A stretch of 64,000 nucleotides of DNA from Williamsia faeni (lineage in GTDB: Bacteria; Actinomycetota; Actinomycetes; Mycobacteriales; Mycobacteriaceae), in the NCBI GenBank assembly GCA_003202005.1, contig QJJF01000005.1:124001-188000 (forward strand), given 5' to 3'. The stretch's first letter is position 1; the number at the start of each line of letters is the position of its first letter. Below the pieces are notes generated by a model. The model had not been told where the DNA came from. It was given only the letters and a program-made list of their open reading frames with translations, and made no database searches. The position numbers and the translations under genes were made by a program. Shown piece after piece: positions 17,284 through 24,675 of this stretch.

Positions 17284-18776
17284 CGCGGCCGCTTCTTCCC
17301 GACTACGTTGATGTCGCTATCGTCGGGGCCGGGTTCGCCGGCATCGGGATGGCGATCCGCACTGCCCGGCGAGGCAACGAGAGCTTCGTGATCCTTGAAC
17401 GGGAGAACGCGGTCGGTGGCACCTGGCGCGACAACAAGTATCCGGGGGTGGCCTGCGACGTACCCGCACACGTGTACTCGTTCTCGTTCCGGCCGCCGGG
17501 CGACTGGGAGTCGCTGTTTGCCGCCGGCGATCAGATCCACAGCTATCTCGAGCAGGCGGCCGTTGATGAAGGGCTGATGCCGCATCTGCACCTCGGTGTT
17601 GACGTGAAGCAGACGCGGTGGTTGCCCGACGAATTGTGCTGGGCGGTCTCGACGAGCGCCGGTGAACTCCGGGCACGAGTTCTGGTGGTCGCGGTGGGGC
17701 GTCTCGCCGACCCACTGGTACCCCCGATTCCGGGCCGGAACGCGTACTCGGGCAGCGTTTTTCACACCGCGCGCTGGGATGACACCGCACCGATCGATGG
17801 TGCTCGCGTCGGTGTGGTCGGCACCGGTGCCTCGGCGATCCAGCTGGTTCCGCAACTGGCGCAGCGGGCCGAGGAGTTGGTGGTCTTCTCCCGTAGCGCG
17901 CCGTACGTGGTTCCACGCGGCAACCGGCACTACAGTCCGGTTGAACGCGAAGAACTACGCGTGAAGGAGAACGCCGATCGCCTTCGTGAGGAGCTCTTCA
18001 CGGAGGCGGACAAGGCATTTGGGCAGCGTCGTGGTCTGCACCCCGACATCGACCAGATCCGCGACCGGGCGCTGGGGCATCTCCATTCCCAGGTTGCCGA
18101 TCCGGGTCTGCGTGCCGATCTCACGCCGCACTACGAGATCGGTTGCAAGCGAATCCTGTTGAGCGACGACTTCTTTCCGACGATGACCCGGCCGAACGTG
18201 ACGCTCGAACCATCCGCGCTGGCACAGTTCGACGGATCACGGGCGGTCGCGGCCAGCGGGAAATCGTTTGAACTCGACACAGTGGTGATGGCTACGGGGT
18301 TCTCGGCTGCGCGCCCGGAGTTCGCCACGCGGATTGTCGGAGTCGACGGGGAACGGTTGTCGGAGCACTGGCGGGCCGGGATGGTGTCGTACGCCTCCAC
18401 CGCAATCAGCGGTTACCCCAACATGTTTGTGCTTGACGGCCCGAACGCGGCCCTGGGCCACAATTCGGCGATCTACATGATCGAGACCCAGATCGACTAT
18501 GTACTGGGGGCCCTGGATCACCTGAACGACAGCGGAACCCGGGCCGTCGAGGTGACGGCGGCCGCGGAGCAGGCGTACACGCGTGAGATCGACGAGCGCA
18601 GCGCATCGACGGTGTGGCTCAGCGGGTGCAGCAGCTGGTACCTCGATCCGACCAGTCGCCGCTTGACCCTGCTCTGGCCCGGAACCGGCAGGTCATTTCG
18701 CGAACGTAATGGAACCTTCGACCCGTATCACTACGAGCGGCTGTGGGCGCCGGACTCGGTGGACCTGCCGGTCTGA
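17280..18776 (+). CDS. Flavin-containing Baeyer-Villiger-type monooxygenase
   Basis: A 498-residue class B flavoprotein monooxygenase (FAD, NADPH, O2). The FAD Rossmann motif GAGFAG is at 16-21, the BVMO-like fingerprint YSGSVFHTARW at 156-166 and the NADPH Rossmann motif GTGASA at 181-186. Length fits cyclohexanone-monooxygenase-like enzymes. Such enzymes oxidise ketones to esters or oxygenate N/S atoms. The fingerprint starts with Tyr rather than Phe, a common variation. The start codon overlaps the stop of the CofH-like gene. An AhpD-like gene follows after 83 bp. Substrate unknown. Confidence 0.88.
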   Translation: MTRPLLPDYVDVAIVGAGFAGIGMAIRTARRGNESFVILERENAVGGTWRDNKYPGVACDVPAHVYSFSFRPPGDWESLFAAGDQIHSYLEQAAVDEGLMPHLHLGVDVKQTRWLPDELCWAVSTSAGELRARVLVVAVGRLADPLVPPIPGRNAYSGSVFHTARWDDTAPIDGARVGVVGTGASAIQLVPQLAQRAEELVVFSRSAPYVVPRGNRHYSPVEREELRVKENADRLREELFTEADKAFGQRRGLHPDIDQIRDRALGHLHSQVADPGLRADLTPHYEIGCKRILLSDDFFPTMTRPNVTLEPSALAQFDGSRAVAASGKSFELDTVVMATGFSAARPEFATRIVGVDGERLSEHWRAGMVSYASTAISGYPNMFVLDGPNAALGHNSAIYMIETQIDYVLGALDHLNDSGTRAVEVTAAAEQAYTREIDERSASTVWLSGCSSWYLDPTSRRLTLLWPGTGRSFRERNGTFDPYHYERLWAPDSVDLPV

Positions 18777-18859
18777 GATCGGCCCCTGTCACGTTTCGCG
18801 AGGCTGTCTCGTCTACCCCATATAGGCGCACATCGCGCCGAAGATTGGGAGGAACAGAC

Positions 18860-19453
18860 ATGGCACGGATACCAGCAGTGGCCCCTCAAGACGCCGGCTT
18901 GCTCGTCAAGGGTGCGTATCGATACGCCGAGCGCAGGTTCGGGTCGGTGCCCGAACCTTTTGCTGTCCTGGCTCACCACCGGGGGTTGTTCACGGCATCG
19001 GCGCTGCACGAGTGTGTGGTGGAACGCGCATCGAAGGTCTTGCCGCCGAACATCCGTGAGATCGCGGTGTACCGGACGGCCTGGGTGGTCGGATGCTCGT
19101 GGTGCATCGATTTCGGCACGATGCTGCAAAAGCACGACGACCTCGACATCGACCGGCTGGAACACATCGCCGACTACGCGACGTCACCGCTCTACAGCGA
19201 CGACGAGCGGGCGGCGATCGCCTACGCGGACGCGATGACCGCCACGCCGATGACGGTCACCGATGAACAGGTCGACGACCTTCGCGACCGATTTGGGATC
19301 GACGGACTCATTGAACTGACTTACCAGATTTCGCTGGAGAACCAGCGATCACGGATGAACGCGGCGCTGGGCCTGACCGATCAGGGATTCTCGACCGATT
19401 CGTGCCGGGTGCCCTGGGCCGCTGATGCGGCGTCGGACACCGGACCGAGCTGA
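18860..19453 (+). CDS. Carboxymuconolactone decarboxylase/AhpD-like protein
   Basis: A 197-residue all-helical protein of the CMD/AhpD family. The redox motif Cys79-Ser-Trp-Cys82 follows REIAVYRTAWVVG as in alkylhydroperoxidase D, so peroxide or thiol redox chemistry is more likely than decarboxylation. The Shine-Dalgarno GGGAGGA precedes the ATG. The last 73 bp overlap the convergent ECF41-like sigma factor gene. CMD genes are the classical partners of ECF41 sigma factors, so this adjacency supports a regulatory pair. Confidence 0.87.
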   Translation: MARIPAVAPQDAGLLVKGAYRYAERRFGSVPEPFAVLAHHRGLFTASALHECVVERASKVLPPNIREIAVYRTAWVVGCSWCIDFGTMLQKHDDLDIDRLEHIADYATSPLYSDDERAAIAYADAMTATPMTVTDEQVDDLRDRFGIDGLIELTYQISLENQRSRMNAALGLTDQGFSTDSCRVPWAADAASDTGPS

Positions 19454-20355
19454 GCGACGTCGATGGCGGTCAGCTTGGCGGGATCGGCGATGTCGTAGAC
19501 GGCCGCCACCCGGCCGTCGCGGACGACAAAACTGAGGACCCGCGGTGGTGAGGCCCGACGATCTCCCTCGTCGTCCCAGCCGGCGGAATAGGTTCCGAGT
19601 TCACCGTTGACCCGGACCGGAATCTGCAGGCTGAGCATGTCCGGCCCATAACGCCGCAGGAGCCCGAACAGGAATCTGGCAACACCGACCGCACCGCGAA
19701 TCGGTTTGACCGCCGTGGGAGCGGTGCGGTTGGCGTCGCCGACGATCATCGCGTCCGGATCCAGCGCGGCCAAGACCGCATCCATGTCGCCGGACGCCAT
19801 CGCCGCGACCAGCCGGCCGACCGCTTCAGCCTGCGCGGTGTCGCCGGCGGGGGCCGGTACGTCGGCGACGGTCCGGCGGGCCCGGGAGGCAAGTTGTCGT
19901 GCCGATGCGGTCGAGGTGCCGAGGATCTCGGCGACATCGGCGAACGGGACACCGAAGCCGTCGTGGAGGACAAAGGCGACGCGCATTGCCGGAGTCAGGG
20001 TTTCGAACAGGACCATCGCGGCGTAACGACTGTCCTCGGCCGCGATGACGGCCTGTAGTGGATCGCGGTATTCGGGAGCGGGAGCTATCGGTGTCACGAT
20101 CGGTTCCGGAAGCCATTGACCCACATAGCTTTCGCGCTTGACAGCCGCTGATTTGAGTCGATCGAGGCAGATTCGGCCGACGACGGTGGTCAGCCAGGCG
20201 CCGAGGTCGTCGATCGAGTCGCTGTCGGCGGCGTCGAGGCGCAGCCAGGACTCCTGAACGGCGTCTTCGGCATCGCTGATGCTGCCGGTGATCCGGTATG
20301 CCACCGACAGCAGTCGACTGCGCTGATCTTCGAATCGTTCACCGAGAGACCCCAT
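19381..20355 (-). CDS. ECF41-type RNA polymerase sigma factor with SnoaL-like C-terminal domain
   Basis: A 324-residue ECF sigma factor. Region 2 spans about residues 5-75 (AYRITGSISDAEDAVQESWLRL), the linker motif WLPEP typical of ECF41 is at 81-85 and region 4 covers about 105-165. The C-terminal domain of about 140 residues is SnoaL-like and in ECF41 acts as a built-in regulator instead of an anti-sigma factor. The conserved DGGGK motif of that domain appears here as DANRT (207-211), and the NPDKL motif as DPAKL (291-295). The start is ATG 20355. It lies 23 bp behind the iron-dependent dehydrogenase on the same strand and overlaps the CMD gene tail-to-tail. Confidence 0.85.
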   Translation of the reverse strand: MGSLGERFEDQRSRLLSVAYRITGSISDAEDAVQESWLRLDAADSDSIDDLGAWLTTVVGRICLDRLKSAAVKRESYVGQWLPEPIVTPIAPAPEYRDPLQAVIAAEDSRYAAMVLFETLTPAMRVAFVLHDGFGVPFADVAEILGTSTASARQLASRARRTVADVPAPAGDTAQAEAVGRLVAAMASGDMDAVLAALDPDAMIVGDANRTAPTAVKPIRGAVGVARFLFGLLRRYGPDMLSLQIPVRVNGELGTYSAGWDDEGDRRASPPRVLSFVVRDGRVAAVYDIADPAKLTAIDVAQLGPVSDAASAAQGTRHESVENP

Positions 20356-20378
20356 GACTGCATGGTAGATCCCGAGGA

Positions 20379-21446
20379 TCAGGAGTTGGCAGTCGGACGG
20401 ATTCCGGAGGTGGCATCGGCGAGGAGCCCGCCAATTCCTGATGGGGTGACCGGCCTCGGGTTCGGATATGGCTTGGCGGTGGCCAATTCGCATGCGCGAG
20501 GGATGGATTCGGTATCGAATCCCAATTCGGCCAGCGACACCGGTCCGCCGAGCGAGGCCACGAGGTCATAGACACCGGCAGCCGCGTCGGGCACGCCCAT
20601 GGCATCGGAGATACGCTCCATCACGCTCGCAGCGGCGGGCGCGTTATAGGCCATGGCATGGGGCAGCACGACGGTATGTGTCGGAGCGTGTGGCAGGCCG
20701 AAGCTGCCGCCCAGAGTGTGGCAGAGCTTGTGGTGCAGACCCATTCCGACTGATCCCAGGCAGGTGCCGGCCAGCCATGCCGCACGCAGGAGGTCGGCTC
20801 GGGCATCGGTGTTGTGGAGGTCCGCCATCACGCGGGGGAGTGCGCGGCTGATACTCGCGACGGCTTCGAGCGCCATCAGGTCGGTGACCGGATTGCGCTC
20901 TGCCGAATACAGCGCCTCGACCGCATGCGCCAGGGCATTGATCGAGCTGGTGAGTGTGATCGCGGCCGGTAGATCGAGGGTCAGATCGACGTCATAGATG
21001 ACGGTCTCGGGCAGGATGTCTGCCGAACTGCGGGTGGTCTTGACCCCGTCGACAGTTTCTCCGAGGACGGGTGTGACCTCGGACCCGGCATACGTTGTCG
21101 GAACGATGATCTGGTCGTATCCGCCGCGAACCGCCAGCGCCTTCGACAACCCGGTGGCCGAACCACCTCCGATCGCGACCACGCAATCGACAGCACTGGT
21201 TTCGGCCAGTTCCATCGCGCGGGTGGTGACCTCGAGCGGTGTGTGCATGGCGGCGCCGTCGAAGCGGGCCACGACCCGAGTGCCCAACTGGGCGGTCAGG
21301 TCGGCGACCAGGTTTTCGAGCCGCGGTCCGGCGAGCAGCAGAACCCGATTGCCACCGAGTCTGCTGACTTCATCGCCGACGGCCCCGAGTGTGCCGCTCC
21401 CGAACACGATCCGCGACGGCAGCCCGGTGTAGGTGAAGTTTCTCAT
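20379..21446 (-). CDS. Iron-containing alcohol dehydrogenase, maleylacetate reductase-like
   Basis: A 355-residue group III dehydrogenase. The nucleotide site (AIGGGSATGLSKALA), PTTYAGSEVTPV and metal-binding His regions (NALAHAVEALY and HHKLCHTLGGSFGLPHAPTHTVVLPHAMAYN) match maleylacetate reductases, which reduce maleylacetate to 3-oxoadipate in hydroxyquinol/chlorocatechol degradation. It is 27 bp behind the pirin gene in a VOC-pirin-reductase run, consistent with a response to, or breakdown of, aromatic or quinone compounds. The upstream intradiol dioxygenase of a full hydroxyquinol pathway is not in the window. Confidence 0.87.
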   Translation of the reverse strand: MRNFTYTGLPSRIVFGSGTLGAVGDEVSRLGGNRVLLLAGPRLENLVADLTAQLGTRVVARFDGAAMHTPLEVTTRAMELAETSAVDCVVAIGGGSATGLSKALAVRGGYDQIIVPTTYAGSEVTPVLGETVDGVKTTRSSADILPETVIYDVDLTLDLPAAITLTSSINALAHAVEALYSAERNPVTDLMALEAVASISRALPRVMADLHNTDARADLLRAAWLAGTCLGSVGMGLHHKLCHTLGGSFGLPHAPTHTVVLPHAMAYNAPAAASVMERISDAMGVPDAAAGVYDLVASLGGPVSLAELGFDTESIPRACELATAKPYPNPRPVTPSGIGGLLADATSGIRPTANS

Positions 21447-21473
21447 CAGGTCTGAGCCTATGGCCCGTGGGTG

Positions 21474-22262
21474 TCAGGCCGCTATCGCTGCATGCATTTC
21501 CCACACGATGACCTCGGCGTCGGTGCCGGCGGTCAGTTGCTGCCCGCCACCACCGTTGACGCGAACCGCGTCACCTTCGCGGAGTTCACCGACCCCCTCC
21601 ATGAACACCTCGCCGCGCGGAACGAAGACGTGGAGCATGGGAGCATCCGGCAATGTCACCGGAACCTGTCCCGGCTGCATGCGCGCGACGTGCATCGCCG
21701 CGTACTTGTTCTTGATCCGGATGGCGGAATGGTCGATGTACTCCGGCATCCCGGTGGCAACCGGAACCAGCCCACCGGAGAGCAGTTCGTTGTCGATCTC
21801 GAGTTGCTCGTAGCCGGGCGTGATGCCGGACTCGTCGGGGACAACCCACATCTGGATGAAGTGGACCGGTTCGTCATGCTTTTCGGCAGCGGTGCCCGAG
21901 ACGGTGTCGAGGCGCCACGAGTCGTTCTTCTCCGAATGCCTGATCCCGGTGCCGGCGCTCATCCGCTGCGCCAGGCCGGGGTAGATGACGCCGTTGTGGC
22001 CCATGGAGTCCTGATGCACCAGGGAGCCCTGCAGAACCCAGGTGATGATCTCCATGTCCCGGTGCGGGTGGGTGTCGAAACCCTCACCCGGGAGGACGAT
22101 GTCGTCGTTGTTGACCATCAGGACACCGTGGTGGGTGTTGGCCTGGTCGTAGTGATGGCCGAAGGAGAAGGAGTGTTTGGAGTCGAGCCAGCCGGCGTTG
22201 GTCTTGAACCGGCCCTCGGCCCGGCGGACGTCGAACTGTGCGGAGGTGGTCGCTGAAGTCAT
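21474..22262 (-). CDS. Pirin family protein (quercetinase-like cupin)
   Basis: A 262-residue bicupin. The metal ligands are visible in FDTHPHRDMEIITWVLQG and in the following LVHQDSMGHNG and GTGIRHSE segments, matching bacterial pirins such as YhhW, some of which oxidise quercetin. The second cupin (VPRGEVFMEGVGELREGDAV) has no obvious metal site, as usual. It is the second gene of a minus-strand operon after the VOC gene. The role is likely protection from, or oxidation of, phenolic compounds under the divergent MarR regulator. Confidence 0.9.
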   Translation of the reverse strand: MTSATTSAQFDVRRAEGRFKTNAGWLDSKHSFSFGHHYDQANTHHGVLMVNNDDIVLPGEGFDTHPHRDMEIITWVLQGSLVHQDSMGHNGVIYPGLAQRMSAGTGIRHSEKNDSWRLDTVSGTAAEKHDEPVHFIQMWVVPDESGITPGYEQLEIDNELLSGGLVPVATGMPEYIDHSAIRIKNKYAAMHVARMQPGQVPVTLPDAPMLHVFVPRGEVFMEGVGELREGDAVRVNGGGGQQLTAGTDAEVIVWEMHAAIAA

Positions 22263-22291
22263 CGCGAAGGGCCTTTCAGGGGACTGAAGAA

Positions 22292-22801
22292 TCAGAGGAC
22301 GTGATTGCCGTACATCTCACCGAGTGGATCGGCGATCAATTCGATGCGTGCGCCGTCGGGGTCGCGGAAGTAGAGCGACACCTCGCTGTGTTCGGCGAGT
22401 TCCACGCCGGCGTCGATCAGCTTGGTGCGCAGTGCTTCCCATCGCGTGGGCTCGACACTGATGGCGACATGATGGAGACCGCCGAGGACTTCCTGATATG
22501 GCCCGACGTCGAGACCGGGGAAGTCGAAGAACGCCAGCAGGTTTCCGTTGCCGATGTCGAAGAAGAAGTGCGATGAACCGGGGTAGTCGCGGTTCTCGAT
22601 GAGCTCGGTCAGGGGGAACTCCAGGATGCCCTGATAGAACCGCACGGTCTGCTCCACGTCACTGCTGACAAGAGCTGTGTGGTGCAGGCCCCTGGCGGAG
22701 GAGGCAGGCCGTGTCGATGCCGGCTTGAGGTGCTCGGAACGGATGCGGTCGCGTTGCTCTGCGAAATCTTGTGAACGCTGTTCTTCGGCTGCAGTGGTCA
22801 T
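22292..22801 (-). CDS. VOC family protein (glyoxalase/extradiol dioxygenase fold)
   Basis: A 169-residue vicinal-oxygen-chelate protein with two beta-alpha-beta-beta-beta units. Candidate metal ligands are His in GLHHTALVSSD, His in GLHHVAISVE and Glu in ARIELIAD. An N-terminal 35-residue charged extension precedes the domain. GGAGGAAGG before the ATG gives a strong ribosome site. It leads the VOC-pirin-MacA-like operon and is divergent from a MarR gene, with a putative MarR box 21 bp upstream of its start. VOC genes under MhqR-type MarR proteins detoxify quinones; this parallel is inference. Confidence 0.85.
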   Translation of the reverse strand: MTTAAEEQRSQDFAEQRDRIRSEHLKPASTRPASSARGLHHTALVSSDVEQTVRFYQGILEFPLTELIENRDYPGSSHFFFDIGNGNLLAFFDFPGLDVGPYQEVLGGLHHVAISVEPTRWEALRTKLIDAGVELAEHSEVSLYFRDPDGARIELIADPLGEMYGNHVL

Positions 22802-22821
22802 GATGGGCCTTCCTCCGAACT

Positions 22822-22876
22822 AGTTGCTTTGTCAACGACTTGAATCTAAACCCAGGTAGTTGTTTTGTCAACCACT
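22822..22876. promoter_or_regulatory. Two near-identical MarR-type operator candidates
   Basis: AGTTGCTTTGTCAACGACT (22822-22840) and AGTTGTTTTGTCAACCACT (22858-22876) are two 19-bp copies with 2 mismatches, 36 bp apart, each with a dyad (TTG...CAA). They lie between the divergent VOC and MarR genes, so the MarR protein probably represses both directions from here. Confidence 0.65.
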
Positions 22877-22893
22877 TTGGATATGCTCGTCAG

Positions 22894-23364
22894 GTGGACG
22901 ACACCCGATGGCTCAGCGACGCCGAACATCAGGCCTGGCGCGCCTACCTCGACGCCACGCGCCTGCTGCTGCGGACGCTTGACCAGCAGCTCACCCGCGA
23001 CGCCGACATGTCCTTCACGGACTTCGAGATTCTGGTGATCCTGTCCGAGGCGCCCGGCGGACGTCTGCGGATGCGCGAGCTGGCCGACGCCATGACGACC
23101 ACGCGCGGAGGCGCGACCCGGGCGATCGGGCGGCTGGTCACGGCCGGATGGGTGCGGCGGGTGGAATGTGAGGACGACAAGCGCGGGATGATGGCCGAGC
23201 TGACTGAGGATGGGACCGACAAGCTGGCAGCTGTCAGTCCCGGTCACGTGGCCGAGGTGCGTAAGACGATGTTCGACCTGCTCAGCCCGCGAGACGTCTC
23301 GGTGCTCGGCCGGGTGTTCGAAGAGATGCGGGAACGCATGCTCGACGGTCAAGGCGCCGATTAA
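22894..23364 (+). CDS. MarR family transcriptional regulator
   Basis: A 156-residue winged-helix repressor. The DNA-binding region runs FTDFEILVILSEAPGGRLRMRELADAMTTTRGGATRAIGRLVTAGWVRRVECEDDKRGMMAELT, with the wing DDKRG. Start GTG at 22894, two bases after the CAG of a weak ribosome site and 17 bp past the second operator copy. Divergent from the VOC-pirin operon it most likely controls. MarR proteins of this class respond to phenols, quinones or oxidants; no sensing Cys can be singled out other than the one in VECEDD. Confidence 0.88.
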   Translation: MDDTRWLSDAEHQAWRAYLDATRLLLRTLDQQLTRDADMSFTDFEILVILSEAPGGRLRMRELADAMTTTRGGATRAIGRLVTAGWVRRVECEDDKRGMMAELTEDGTDKLAAVSPGHVAEVRKTMFDLLSPRDVSVLGRVFEEMRERMLDGQGAD

Positions 23365-23445
23365 AATTCCGCCTGATTGAAACCTTGTTGTGTACGTCGA
23401 CCACGGAGTCCGTCACAGAGTCTGCCCTGCAGGCGAATTCGCTGT

Positions 23446-23474
23446 TTGACCGTTTTCGGGAGTGCGCTTAATGT
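23446..23474 (+). promoter_or_regulatory. Predicted promoter of the LLM monooxygenase operon
   Basis: TTGACC (23446-23451) and TAATGT (23469-23474) with a 17-bp spacer put the start of transcription near 23481, immediately before the SAM riboswitch. Same layout as the promoters at 2539 and 29523. Confidence 0.65.
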
Positions 23475-23482
23475 CGAGAAGC

Positions 23483-23576
23483 ATCATCAGGAGCGATTGA
23501 GAGACCCGGCTCGCTGACATCGCAGCAACCCCCCGCTTCGGCGGGTGAGGGTGCTACCGCCGGGACCGATGAAGGT
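23483..23576 (+). promoter_or_regulatory. SAM riboswitch (S-box / SAM-I-like)
   Basis: Core elements in order are ATCAGGAGCG, GAGAGACCCGGCTC, GCAGCAACC, a variable hairpin CCCGC-TTCG-GCGGG and GGTGCTACCGCC, with P1 formed by TCATC near 23484 and GATGA near 23568. This is the same architecture as at 2577. It precedes five LLM flavin monooxygenase genes, so high SAM should reduce their expression. Confidence 0.85.
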
Positions 23577-23607
23577 TGTGTGCTGTGTTCTCAGTTCAGG
23601 AGTTTGG

Positions 23608-24675
23608 GTGAAATTCTTATTGATCAGTCTGATCACCCACACCCCCCATCCCGTAACCGGCGTGACGATCAGTCCGTCGGAACGGCTGCGGGAAGTGGTT
23701 GACAATGCTGTCCTCGCCGAGGAACTCGGCTTCGACGGCTTCGGTGTCGGCGAGCGGCACGAGCGGCCGTTCATCTCGTCGTCGCCGCCGGTGGTGCTGA
23801 GCAACATCGCGGCGCGCACGTCGTCGATAGCTCTGTTCACTGCCGTGACGACCTTGAGCCTGCTCGATCCGGTCCGGGCGTTCGAGGACTACTCGACCTT
23901 GGACAACCTCTCGGGTGGACGCCTGCAGCTGATGATCGGCAAGGGTAACGGCGCCGCGCAGGCCAAGCTGTTCCATGTCACCGAGGCCGATCAGTGGGAT
24001 CGGAATCGTGAGGGATACGAACTCTTCCGGCAATTGTGGGAGAACGACACCGTCACGTGGGAGGGGAAGTACCGCCCATCGCTGACCGAGGCCGAGGCGT
24101 TGCCCCGGCCGCTGCAGAAGCAGATCCGGATCTGGCACGGCAGCGCGACCAGTCGCGAATCAGTAGATCTCGCAGCGTCTTACGGTGATCCGCTGTTCTC
24201 GGCCAACGTCACCAACCCGATCGAGCCCTACGCGGAGCTGATCGATTATTACCGGGAGCGCTGGGCGGCCTATGGCCACGATCCGGCGGCGGCCCTCGTC
24301 GGCGCAGGCTCGGCCGGTTTCTATGCGACCAAGAACTCGCAGGACGCGATCAACACCTACCGTCCGCTTTTCGACGCCACGGTCGCGCGAATCGGGTCTT
24401 TCGGGCTGCCGCTTGTCTTCCCGACTCTCGAGGACGCGATCGAACGGAGTTCCTTGTTGCTGGGCAGTCCGCAACAGGTGATCGACAAGGTGCTGCGTTA
24501 TCACGAGAAGTTCGGGCACGAAGTGATGCACCTGCACGCCGACGCCAGCGGGCTCACCGACGCGCAGCACCGAGATTCGCTCGAGTTGTTCCAGAGTGAG
24601 ATCGCACCGGTCCTGCGGCGGGAGATCCCGAGCCGGCCGATCAATGCGCCCGCCCGGGTAGCGGTCCCGACATGA
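23608..24675 (+). CDS. LLM class FMN-dependent monooxygenase
   Basis: A 355-residue TIM-barrel flavin monooxygenase of the bacterial-luciferase-like family. The N-terminal strand VKFLLISLITHTPHP, the segment ELGFDGFGVGERH, LSGGRLQLMIGKGNGAAQ and IWHGSATSRESVDLAASYGDPLF are typical; the last resembles the phosphate-binding part for FMN. The GTG at 23608 has CAGGAG 5-10 bp upstream. An ATG at 23569 in frame would add 13 residues including Cys-Cys, but it lies inside riboswitch helix P1. First gene after the SAM riboswitch, overlapping the next gene by 4 bp. Reduced flavin must be supplied by a separate reductase. Likely oxygenates an organosulfur compound (inference from regulation). Confidence 0.88.
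   Translation: MKFLLISLITHTPHPVTGVTISPSERLREVVDNAVLAEELGFDGFGVGERHERPFISSSPPVVLSNIAARTSSIALFTAVTTLSLLDPVRAFEDYSTLDNLSGGRLQLMIGKGNGAAQAKLFHVTEADQWDRNREGYELFRQLWENDTVTWEGKYRPSLTEAEALPRPLQKQIRIWHGSATSRESVDLAASYGDPLFSANVTNPIEPYAELIDYYRERWAAYGHDPAAALVGAGSAGFYATKNSQDAINTYRPLFDATVARIGSFGLPLVFPTLEDAIERSSLLLGSPQQVIDKVLRYHEKFGHEVMHLHADASGLTDAQHRDSLELFQSEIAPVLRREIPSRPINAPARVAVPT

Noticed and set aside
23569-23607. In-frame ATG within riboswitch 2 giving an N-terminal extension with Cys-Cys (MKVVCC)
   Set aside because: The codon lies in P1 of the riboswitch, has no ribosome site, and the LLM family starts at VKFLLISLIT (GTG 23608). An in-frame Cys-sensing leader is a faint possibility only.
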